Shown piece after piece: positions 53,800 to 64,000 of a DNA stretch of 64,000 nucleotides (position 1 is its first letter; the number at the start of each line of letters is the position of its first letter). A program made the translations under genes and the position numbers. The notes under the pieces were generated by a model. It was not told where the DNA came from, did no database searches, and saw only the letters and a list, made by a program, of their open reading frames with translations. The DNA lies in assembly GCF_910592395.1 (NCBI RefSeq), contig NC_088311.1:23964646-24028645 (forward strand), in the 5' to 3' direction. The stretch is from Lineus longissimus (Eukaryota > Nemertea > Pilidiophora > Heteronemertea > Lineidae).

Positions 53800-56401
53800 T
53801 CAATCAAATTTACAATTGATACTGGCGATCAATTCCTTCAAGTCCTTTCTATATTTCCGCCCTCCGCCCAGAAGATACGTGTAAAAGTTCAGAGCGTAAT
53901 TCAGGAGATAAAGAGTCCACAGACTCGCCATGATAAGATTGTACAGCATGAAGCTACATGTTACAGTGAAGTTCTCAAATAGTGCAACGACTGCAGGAAA
54001 CTGGAGGCTGAGGGTGAAAGCTCTGTACGGCACTGATGTAATAAGGAATGCGGCACTAACTGATATAGTCATCCTGGCCAAGTGTGTCGCATGATCCCTC
54101 GTCTGGCTTGACGGGCCTTTAGTGTGACTGAGCGCAGCGCGGGTCTTTGAGGCATCTCTCACTGTTATGATGATTACGATGTTAGAAGTGATGATTATGG
54201 TAAAAGGCATAAGTGTCGCAATAACCAGCTGAAAGCCAGAAGCAGCTAGGGTACCATCTCTGTCGCCGGGTATTAAAAGCACAAGATTTTCTATACCTTA
54301 AAATAAACGCAAGAAATCAACAGAGTATGTTCGAGCACTCAAGAAATGAAAATTTGCTTTTGAATAGCAGGTAACGTACAAAACACAGTATAGATGCGCC
54401 CTGGAAGTACGTACGGTGGCTGGGAAAGGACATCGCATGATTCATTTTTTAACATGAACAAAATAATTTCCTGAAATATCTCGATCGATCGAGATAACAA
54501 GTCCATCGATCGAGATATTCCAGGAAATTATTCTCGGGCGATCGAGATATTGGCTAATATGAATAAAGTCTAGCAAATGCGTTCACTTCAATTTTGTACA
54601 GAAAGGTCTAGTGTAAATGTACATGGAGTGTTAGATAAAAGCATTTGCTAGTCTTTATTCATATCACCCATTATCTCCGGCGATCGAGTTACGAAATCGA
54701 GGCCATTCAACAGTAAAACCGAGACTGCAGCATGAACCACTCGATATACTGCTGTCGGGCAGAGTTATCCAAAATGGCATTTAAAAACCATGAAGATTTC
54801 ATTACTCTGTATGCCTCGCTAGTGCCGTCTGCGAAACTTGATCTGTTCAATCTCCGGTAAAACCAAGGTTACCGTGTTCAGGGTTTTGTTCTTTCGATTA
54901 TTCGGTTGGTAGTTCGACTTGTATGTACATGTAGTATTTTACCTAATTGCAAATTTGTTGCTGGTCTGAGATAGAGCGGTGGTAATCGGAGAAAATGTTC
55001 CGGTCTCTTATCCAACCAACTGCTCCACTTGACCAGCAGCAACGTCTCCAAGTTTTTCAGGTATATTAGCCATCATCCGGAGAATTTGAAAGCCCGAAAT
55101 CTGCTGATCTTCGCGTGGCTCGATACGGATTTAGGGCCAGTTACACATGAATTGCTACTTGCCAACTGATGGGAAGCAAAGAATGAGACAACATCGAATA
55201 TTTTACTGAAGTACTGAGAGTACTTATAATATGGAATACCCAACCACGCAGAAAAATCGGAGTGTGCAATAGTGAAGAAATCAGAAGAGCTCCATCATGT
55301 TTCAAAAATGAAGTCATTTAATTATTCAATTAAAAGTAGTTATTTTAGTCGGGTTATCTGAGGGGGGTGGGGGCACTAACCTGTGTTTGCATCCTGCACA
55401 TAATGCCACGCATAGAACAGATAAACATTGGCAGCAACCAGGATGATTGTCCCAATCGAAACAACTCTCTTGGCTCTTCCCGGTGTGCAGTACCTTTGTG
55501 CAACCATTGGAAAGCGGACCGCTATCGCTCGGTCCACCGACATCGCCGAGAGGTAAAATCCCGAAAGCACAGCAAATATAGATAGGAAAGAAAAACCGTA
55601 ACTGTAAATAAAAGGTTGAAATATCACATTATTTGCCCCCTACCGGTTTAGTCATGATGACCCCTATTCAAGCTGAAAACATCTTATTGATGAACAGTGC
55701 TGCGCATGCGGCATATGGTCTAAATGTGCCCCATGTCATCATCATCAGATGAAGCGCATCTAGAGCACGAACTCTAAATATTCTCAGCACTTGCTCTACT
55801 TATGTAGGGGTATCCTTGTTGTAACCATTGTTTACTTGGCGTTAGATATTCTGATGGTCACAACCCCAAATTAGTATTGCAAAGATACATGTAGAGGTTT
55901 AATAGGATATCGGCAAAACAACGGCCGCTATGTGGCGCTGACTGTCACCAGCTTACGGCACAGAGAAGTGACATCAATTTTGTCTGCGTTGGACACAAGT
56001 CCAGGTAAAAGTCAGCGCCACCTATCGGAATGTCGATAACCTATTTTGTTTAAACAACCAGAACGAATGTTCCATATACGTTACACATATTGCACATCTC
56101 TGTCATCCTGCACGGCCCAACCATAAAAGAACGGAATGAAAAATATGACGACAACAACGATCAAACCGTCCGCTACAGCCATTGCAGACATGTACACCGA
56201 TGATGAAAGTTTCGTGTTGTCGCCCCTCCTGGCGATCAATATGATAAGAAGGTTTCCCGGAAACCCGAGAATGAATGAAGGTACGCCGCTATAGAGGGAA
56301 ATTGTGACGTAAATGAACTCAAACATCTCAATATCGCCGTATCTGCAAGGCATTGTTTCTGGCGGCAGCTCAGTGGTATTGTAAGCCAGCAAGTCATCCA
56401 T
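53800..56401 (-). CDS. Rhodopsin-class GPCR, paralogue B
   Basis: Three exons: 56401-56085, 55601-55381, 54296-53800 (1035 nt, 344 residues). TM1 has GFPGNLLIILIARR, TM2 VYMSAMAVADGLIVV, TM3 ends SAMSVDRAIAVRFP (DRA replaces DRY), TM5 MPFTIIITSNIVIII, TM6 ITSVPYRAFTL and TM7 NYALNFYTYLLGGG with KYRKDLKEL. An N-terminal N-T-T glycosylation site precedes TM1. Exon 2 has exactly the same length (221 nt) and the same phases as in paralogue A, which settles common descent. It is class A, of the invertebrate orphan neuropeptide-receptor type. Ligand unknown. Its introns carry a TIR element (about 55901-56045) and inverted repeats near 54478-54664. Receptor-B starts 1.2 kb away on the opposite strand. 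Confidence 0.88.
54478..54664. repeat. Palindromes and inverted repeat in GPCR-B intron 2
   Basis: ATCTCGATCGATCGAGAT is a perfect 18-bp palindrome at about 54478-54495, with CGATCGAGATATT repeated twice after it. AATATGAATAAAGTCTAGCA (near 54557) is mirrored by TGCTAGTCTTTATTCATAT (54646-54664). Confidence 0.6.
55901..56045. mobile_element. Small MITE in GPCR-B intron 1
   Basis: The left end AATAGGATATCGGC...TGTGGCGCTGACTG and the right end, inverted as AATAGGTTATCGAC...AGGTGGCGCTGACT, form terminal repeats of about 40 bp around a 60-bp centre. Non-coding. Confidence 0.6.
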
Positions 56402-57423
56402 AATGATTCCTCTTCCTTCTTCTAAAATACAGACACATACACCTAATTGTTTTGCACGTAATTTATTGAGAGATGCAATCCTTCGGGAGAAAAATCAATG
56501 ATTTCTCTGTTTCATCGATACGATTAGAAATGAGAAGAAGTAGCCGTTTCGAAGTTTTGAAGGAGCCAAGTTAACGTCAGGAGGAATGCGAACAGCACAT
56601 GCGCACTGATACATAGCCGCAGGAGGAAACGAAATTGGAAACGAAATTGCTGTGAAATAAGAGTTATTCCTCTACAATTACAGTTTTCATTACTCTCCTG
56701 GTGTACAAAGTCGTTGCATGGGCGATATGAGAACAAAGAATCAAAATACAAAACATCCTGACAACCTAATGGGCCTCACTGGTGCATGGTGTTCTTGCGA
56801 GGGGCAATAGAAATATAGGTTGCAATTTATCCAGTAATGATATATTAATCCAGTGGGACAAGACTTAAAGCGAATAACATATCATGCCAGTGTTAAGGTC
56901 AACAACACGCAAATTCTCCATCTTGATCAGATGGAGACGAATGTCATCGATCCGCCCCTGTTACACAGTGACCCTATTACTTATGTCAAGCAAAATTGCG
57001 GACGGGCGTAACTTCAGGATACTATGCCAATCAGAGAGTTCTATCTATCTGAGATGGACACCCCTAAAATGACATCTCAAAGCAAAACGGGTTAGACAAA
57101 TTGAACTTTAGAAATTTTATCGGCAATTACCATTGTTACCATAATCAAAGATGCAATTAGTAATGCTTACGAGGTCACCGCGTGCGCTTTTTAACGCGAA
57201 CTCAAACCCCCAATTGCTGGCAACAACTTAGTACCTAGGCTCTGAAAACTTTGGAATAACGGAGTTTCATAGGGAATTAATTAACTGCCCTATGTTACGC
57301 CCCAAAATACGCCCACTTCGATAACACCTGATTCGAATTGGCTTAGGCGTCACACCGACCCTATAACGTCGGTAGCCGAGAAGAAGAACTTCAGTTCCTC
57401 CATAATATATTAAATACCTTTCA
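56402..57423. other. Divergent spacer between GPCR-B and receptor-B
   Basis: A head-to-head intergenic region of about 1.2 kb in total must hold both promoters. No exon or clear TATA box was identified. The receptor-B side is occupied by the 40-bp tandem repeat. Confidence 0.4.
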
Positions 57424-57618
57424 AATACACCAAATAGGAAACAGAGTCGATTGCTACATTGTGAATACACCGAATTCGAAACAGAGTCGATTGCTGCATT
57501 GTGAATACACTGAATCGGAAACAGATCTGAATGCTATATCGTGAATACACTGAATGGGAAACAGATTTGAATGCTATATCGTGAATACACTGAATGGGAA
57601 ACAGATTTGATCGGTGCA
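57424..57618 (+). repeat. 40-bp tandem repeat directly upstream of the receptor-B start codon
   Basis: Units begin AATACAC at 57424, 57464, 57504, 57544 and 57584, an exact 40-bp period. Each holds GGAAACAGA or CGAAACAGA and TTGCTRCATTGTG or TGCTATATCGTG. The last unit breaks off a few bases before ATG at 57620, so the array is probably 5' UTR or core promoter of receptor-B. Confidence 0.9.
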
Positions 57619-57619
57619 T

Positions 57620-60600
57620 ATGAAGAAGATGGACCGACGCTGTTGCCTGTTTTCGCTGTGTTTAGTTCTTCTGGGGAACGTGTCCGGATATTTATTCGGT
57701 ATGTGAGTCTGTTTCTTTCACTTTTCTTGCAAACAACAATCTAAAAACAGATAAACGTAACAATAGCAGCCAGGGCCTTCGATTTTTCAAGTAAACCTTT
57801 CCGTTCAACCTCACAGCCTGTGAATGCGCTACCGAATTACAATATCACCGAGAGCTTTGGCCCAAATGTATTTGACAATACCGAATCAAATTCATTAGAT
57901 TTATATTAAACTTAATGATTTTACGTTACAAAGTGTAGGGCGTTACCAACACCCTGCTGTTTCAAGAGTGTCAACTACAATCACCTTAAAAAACCGAATG
58001 GTGGTGCCTCAGTGACGACAATAGAATCCCAATTTGTATTTGTAAATGCAGAACTATTGTTTACCATAAATACACAACCTCAAATGCATAAATTAGGCAG
58101 GCAATCCTCTTTCCCTGACACGTTGCCTGCTTAGAAGCGGTTACTTGCTCTAGTTGCACACAGACACGCAACATAAAATATGTGCCTTGGTGCATCATTT
58201 AGCTCGTTGTTATGTAATGACAAGGTTTGTCAACAAATCCATGTGTGTGCTGCTCCACCAGGGAAACCACTTTGATATCATTCTGGGGCAAATTCGTATG
58301 AACTACCAATAATTTCTGCTCCCTCGGTACAGACGACAGGGAGAAAAATGTCACCATGAGTTATTTTGTTTGTTGATGAGCTGTTCGCCCAGAAAATATT
58401 ATATCAGTGTGATCTGTGTCCAGTTAACCGGGTAAATAAATCTTTGATTTGATTAATTGCTTGATCGTGTTCATGAACTACCAAGTCGAATTGTCCCCTG
58501 GGGATGCAGCATTGTATAGAAGATCAGCCTATCATAGGAACGTGTCAGGGGCAGGTGGGAGTGTATGCACTAAAGCATCAGGCAAGGCAAACCACAGACT
58601 TTCATCAATGACATGCGATATATGATTATTACTGAAACGAGCGACGGAAGAAATATCACAGTTAGCAGGGATGACCTCCTTCTTGCAAGCACCACGATGA
58701 CTACTGCGAACCAAAAGATCACGTTTACCTAATTCAGTTTATTATAATTATTTTATAATATCTTAACGTTAAAACTTTAACTTCGTCGAGATTACGATCA
58801 CTTGATTTACTTAACCAAATTTCTTTTTCTCTCAGATTATATGGCTCTAATCAAAACTACTCCACCAAATGTACTCGTTGGGGAGCCCCTCGACATGACC
58901 TGTCGCATCAACTGTGACCGGGTGAAAGATTTTGTCGCCGATGGCTTCATATGCGATTCTAAATACATGTATATCAAAAAGAAAGGTCAACAAGTCTCAA
59001 CAACGATTTTGGACAATCTGACAGTGCGTTACCTGGAGGAGAATGTGACGCTGGATGAAAACCATGGGCACTATCACTGCTATCTGCGAAACGCCTCCAA
59101 TCCGTCTAGGGCTAGGACACTCGCCCAAACACATGTGGATGTTGGAGGTACACCATTTTAGATTTGAATAGCAATACCCATTTCACTCATCCTATTGTTT
59201 GTCAATTGACACTGCCAAGGAGAAAGCCTTGAGGGAGTCACGGAAGTTTTAAAACATTATAACACTCGTTAGCTTTTTGTCACTGTAAGGCCATACCTAA
59301 TAGCCAGGGTCCTCATTTATGACAAGTATGGCATTGCAAAAACATGAAGAGCAGAGACCAAGGGCTGCGACAAGGTGAAATATTCCTATTGTAGGAAAGA
59401 ACCTCCACTTTCTTTGTGATGATTTTATTTCGTGATATCCTTGCACCTATATAACTTTCAGAGCTGGCAAGAGCAGAGTACCTAAATTGTGTGCTGTGGA
59501 ACTGGGAAAAAGCTGTCTGCAGTTGGTGTGAGGAATCTGATGGCGAAGTGTGGGCTGTAAAATACAAAGAGGGAGCGAACGGGTAATGATATAATTCGAC
59601 TTCTTTGTGCTTTTGTTAACAGTTTGAGAATTTTTTACAATATGCTGTATAAGAACTTACATTTCTTTATCTAACCAACCTTATTTTCCCTCCGTACCCC
59701 TTGCTACATGGATTTATAGGACATTTATTGCATATTTGCAGCACATGGAAATCATGTCCAGAAAGAACGAAGTGTACCTGTACTTGGGCAAATGAGGAAC
59801 ATCATGATACCTTCAAGAGATTGTTGTTGAATATCAGCATATTGGCGACAAATAACTATGGTGAAACACAGAAGTTATTTGAGGTGGATTTCTCTAATAA
59901 AAGTTTAAGTAGGTATTATCGATATATCGGTTTGACTCTAAGAGAAAATAAAGTGTTTTTGTGTCTTTTCCTGCAGGTATGGTTGGTATTTAAACGTGGG
60001 ATTTATTTTTCAGTTGCTCCTTACCCAGTTGATGAGGTCAGAGTCATACCCGAAGATAGCCAGTCAGTGAAAGTCATTTTTGAAGGACCTATTTACCTGG
60101 AAGGTCTTATCCCGCTTGTGTATAATGTAACACTGCAGTCGAAATTTGATCAACAACCGTTGGTGAGGATCTTTGAATTAACTCTCATCGTGTGGAAGAC
60201 ATGAAAAAAATAACGATGAATGCTTCACTTGAAATTAAATGTTTGTTACGCGTGCTTGTAGCAGCATTTTTGGCCAACGTTGCCCTAGTGGAGTTCAAAT
60301 AACTCTGTTTTGCTCTGGTGGACAAAGCAAGCATCTTCTCCATATAACGCTGTGTTGATTGCCACTGTATGTGGCTAATCTAATTTCGCTAATAACCAAG
60401 CAAACAAGGTTATGATATTTATGATGATAATTATAAGCCTCTTAATTTTCAGACTGAATCTGTGAACAGTCAAATTGGCCAAAATAATACAGTTGAGTTT
60501 AAGGGTCTGATACCGTATGCGAACTACACAGCGAATATAAAGGTACGGGCGAAAGAGGGCACTTACTGGAGCAACACCACCAGTCGGTCGACGCGAACAT

Positions 60601-63600
60601 ACCCCAATAGTAAGTTTGTCACGAGGCTCTCCTAGAGTGGACGATTACAACATTACTTAAAACATCTTCTTTTATCGTCATAGTTTTAATCTCAATACAT
60701 GGGATTGGTTAAGAACCGAATAATGTCACTCTATTCAAACTTCGGTAGTCTACGCAGAACCTGTTTGTGCTTTTTCACAATAACTATCGGAGCATGGAGA
60801 ATCTGTCGGTATCACCATGCCCATCTTTCTCATTATGGCGACCTCTTTCTCAGCCTCAGTCATCCTGTTATAAGGCAATCGATACACACGCACCAATTCA
60901 CTAGGAGTAGTTTGTATATTATGCCAAATTAATACAGTACGTCCAGTGATCCACAGTGGAACATTCCTGCAGTTGTTTGGGGACAATGGAGACTGCATTA
61001 CAACTATTACTCTAACTCACACCATCAGCTCTACGGGGACAAGATGTTTTACATCCTCTCAAATTGAATTGAGATTAGATTAGCACTAAGATCAGACAAA
61101 CTTATCCTTATGTTAACACTCTTCTTTTTTCAGTTCCTGCTCGTAACCCTGAGACAAGGCCAAGCTCGTTTCAGGACCAGCTATGTGGTGTTAAATGCCG
61201 GACAATTATCATTTATTTCAAGGTTAGATAGTATGATAGTAGTATGATCTGGTGTCTTTGTTGACCTATGAGCTTCATCTGTTAACAGAATCGTCAAAGC
61301 ATGGTCAAGAACGAACCATTCGAAACGAAATGCTTTTCACTGCCATTAGACTTTTTCAGTGTACAGTCTGAGTTTTTCGTGAAAAGGAGTACAGTGATGT
61401 ATAAACTGTAGCGGCAGTACCCCTTCCAAGTCACTGTATCTTCTTTTCAGGCCATCCCGGAGAGATACACCAATGGTCCTATCAGTAGTATGACCGCAAC
61501 ACTGAAAGGCAACCACGCCGTATTCTCTGCACCTTGTTCACTTGACAGAGATCGTACATGCAAATTGAGTAATCTTCCACTGAGCAGTGCCTTTTCGGTT
61601 GTGATTGCCGGATCAACATCGGTCGGACTTGGACCACGCATTCCAACAAGTGTGATGAACATCCCTAAATACCTTGCAGGTGAGAAGGTTAAGGAAGTTT
61701 AAACATACCACTGATCCAGAAACAATAATCAGGACCTTTTATCTTTGGACCTGCATGGACGATTAGGTGTCACATTATGTTAAAGAAACAACCCCACAGA
61801 AACACGCCTTGGTCAAATTGTCCTCTTTTCCGTTTTAGGGTCTAAAGTTCCAAAGCACCTGGTTGGTGAGATTCTTAGTAAAGCCGATAACAAGGCGACA
61901 GTCCTGTTTGAATGGAGCAGTGCTACGGACGAGATAACCGATTATGAAGTACTTTACTACAGGCGGGTGCTAGAAGACCACTCTCAGGTTAGTTGTGTTA
62001 TATATATCTATTGAAGTTAAAAAAACTCAATTTTAACTATCTGGATTTGCCTGGACTTTATTTCGGTATCGAGAGAGAAGAGACAACTTCCAATCAAGAG
62101 AAGTGTCACACGTTATATAGTTACATGAAACCTTGCAATGCGTCGGCCAAAGTTCATGATTGAAATTACCTCCTTCTCCGAAGCGTTTCACAGAAAGCGA
62201 TGACCTAGAATGAAGTCACTGGCAATTATCCCACTTTGGCTGTAGCACTGATGCCCTAAATATCAGAAACATCAATCATTGTTTTTCCAGGGAAGTGTGG
62301 ATTGGTTCGTTCTGAATGGAACCCAGAACACAGCGGAAGTGGTCATAGAGCACGGCGGGTCGAGTTTACGGAACTATGAATTTGCAATTGCAACTGAGAA
62401 ATCTGGACGGAGTGTTGGCATGTCCAAGCCATTCCTTGCTTGTTTATATGAGCAGGATGGTGGTACGTTAGATGCCTTGCAGAAATAAAGCGGGCTCCAG
62501 TAAACTGGAAGCTTGTTGTTTAAAGCATTACAGTTACTTGGAGTTTTAAGTTTAGATATTAACTTGACCTACACTGGACGTGATTCCCCGCTCCAAATCC
62601 CGATCGTATTCAGTTTCTTATACATGATCCATCATATACATCATGCAGCCCTGTCAAGTGTTAGACATGCTGGGTACCGACAGCAAAAAATCATATGATT
62701 TGCATTAGTCAGGCAGCGTTTACACCGAACACATTGGAGCATTCTGAAATGTGGAATGATGAGAACTGAAAAGAGGAACGCTGCCATGATTTCTGTTAAG
62801 AAATTGACTGCGGCAAATTTGTCAGCTACTAAACATATTGTATACTTTGCCTCTTCATTCAGAGAAACCTGTTATTCCAACTGTACCCTTCGAGCCTAAG
62901 AAGCAAGACCAGGACAGCCTCATGCTGGAGATACTGCCACAGAAATGTAAACACGGGCACAGACAGATTGTGAAGATCATGATCAGCATCCTGGAGGTGA
63001 TCGAAGATGGAAGGGTACAGCATGATGGTATAATGAGCTAACATCTTCCTTGACGAAATAGGATGATTGCAGTTACAAAATAAAAGCAATTTGCATAGAA
63101 AACCAATTAGAAGCAGCGCCTGCAAATTATGCATATTTTTGTTTTCGTAGTAGAATATATTTCGTAGTATGGGGTATTCATAACTTGTTTTATCTGCACA
63201 GGGATCGAATGGGATTGTGTTTCTGTCCTGCTGATGAATGGAAAGACTAGTGTTTGGCATGACACGTATCGGTGTACGCTGGAGAACGTACCAAATCATA
63301 TTTTCTTACAGCGGTAGCATGTCAACTTATAACTATATGATATGATCCAAAAGGAGAGCGTCATTTCCTTTCAAACCATTCTTCACACTAAAACACTTTG
63401 GAAAAACAATGTAGGCCCTACATGTATATTTGCAGGTTTAAACAGAACAGAAGTTATCTTCGCCCCACGGGTAAGACGTCAGTACATAGCCAGAGAACTC
63501 AAAGATAGCTCCTACTACAACTTAAGTCTGACGGCAATCTGCCGTGATGGGTCATATTGTCAACACACTCCTTGGATCAAGCTCCGGACAAGACCACCGC

Positions 63601-64000
63601 TACATTTCAGTCTCCCTAATTGGGCCACTGGACTGACAGTTCTAACTGTATTCGTAGTCTCATTTTTGTCAAGTTTTGTGTTGTACAGGTTGGTATTATC
63701 ACCTCGTGCCAAGATGATTAGGATAGTTAAAATAAAAGTTAAAATAAGGAATTGTGCTACTATTTTGAAATAGCTTACGGGTCAAATGTACTCCCTGGTC
63801 ATGACGAAGAGTACACGAAAAATAGCCGCAGGTCGAAACTCTGCCAGGCATCGTAGCGTACACGTCAAGTGAAATCTTCCAGCGAGGCAATTTGAAATCA
63901 GTAAACAACACTCCCGGATGGCAACTAACGTCGAAATTCGACTTTACCACTGGCATTTTATCTTTTCTCTTTGATAGGACGAGTATCCAGAAACATAACA
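57620..64000 (+). CDS. gp130/Domeless-type class I cytokine receptor, paralogue B (3' end outside window)
   Basis: Exons: 57620-57698, 58836-59147, 59462-59582, 59742-59908, 60014-60162, 60453-60609, 61134-61222, 61451-61679, 61839-61987, 62291-62462, 62863-63027, 63436-63688, then one from about 63978 past the edge. Exon 1 is a signal peptide (CCLFSLCLVLLGNVSG). Exon 2 is an Ig-like domain (DMTCRINC to GHYHCYLRN). Exons 3-4 give the four-Cys module (NCVLWNWEKAVCSWC, WKSCPERTKCTCTW), and FN3-type modules follow, with YWSNTTSRS where WSxWS would be. TM helix: WATGLTVLTVFVVSFLSSFVLY. Ig, cytokine module, further FN3 and TM is the gp130 layout, expected to signal through JAK/STAT. Four exons (157, 89, 172, 165 nt) have exactly the lengths of their receptor-A partners. 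The cytoplasmic tail is not visible. Confidence 0.88.
62643..62829 (+). repeat. Interspersed repeat shared with the receptor-A MITE core
   Basis: This intronic stretch (AGTCAGGCAGCGTTTA, CGAACACATTGGAGCATTCT, TGTGGAATGATGAGAACTGA) closely matches about 41755-41930 inside the TA-flanked MITE of receptor-A. Here the MITE ends are absent. Confidence 0.75.

Noticed and set aside
57424-57619. Repeat-encoded protein on the minus strand (69 codons)
   Set aside because: The 40-bp period is not a multiple of three, so the open frame is accidental. The array is a minisatellite.

Overview
The window reads as nuclear DNA of an invertebrate animal. All recognisable genes are split by short GT-AG introns, several are one-to-one relatives of conserved bilaterian genes, and the spaces between are full of small foldback and terminal-repeat elements, tRNA-like SINEs and ACATGTACATGT runs of the kind common in marine invertebrate genomes. 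I cannot name the species. A lophotrochozoan or an invertebrate deuterostome would fit. Exon borders below were placed by eye from splice signals, reading phase and family resemblance.

Left part (1-18.6 kb), conserved genes: the first exon of a hydroxyacid-oxidase-like gene (-, runs off the left edge), a decayed pogo/Tigger-type DDE transposon (about 0.45-1.99 kb), a complete 7-exon WDR83/MORG1 gene (+), a complete 11-exon signal peptide peptidase gene (HM13/SPP, -) and a complete 3-exon RNF11 E3 ligase gene (-). WDR83 and HM13 are convergent.

Middle part (17.95-34.4 kb): a head-to-tail tandem duplication of about 8 kb that begins inside RNF11 intron 1. Each unit carries RNF11 exon 1, a tiny 3-exon gene for a secreted cysteine-rich peptide (+), and a Tctex1-type dynein light chain gene (-). 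The two units are almost identical in introns and spacers, yet the mature-peptide exons of the two peptide genes differ strongly. The dynein light chain gene is whole only in unit 2. Unit 1 keeps only its last exon. The distal RNF11 exon 1 copy has lost the PPxY motif.

Right part (36.9-64 kb): two paralogous rhodopsin-class GPCR genes and two paralogous gp130/Domeless-type class I cytokine receptor genes, alternating as GPCR-A (-), receptor-A (-), GPCR-B (-), receptor-B (+). Exon lengths and phases match closely within each pair. Receptor B has signal peptide, Ig-like domain, cytokine-receptor module, FN3 modules and TM segment, and its cytoplasmic tail leaves the window. Receptor A has FN3 modules, TM and a long tail with tyrosine motifs. 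An in-frame TAA is followed by 117 further open codons in the same frame, including a gp130-like GGYM motif. Its signal and Ig exons were not found.

The best candidates for something undescribed are the rapidly diverging secreted peptide pair in the tandem duplication, and the paired GPCR/cytokine-receptor cluster with the stop-interrupted receptor tail.
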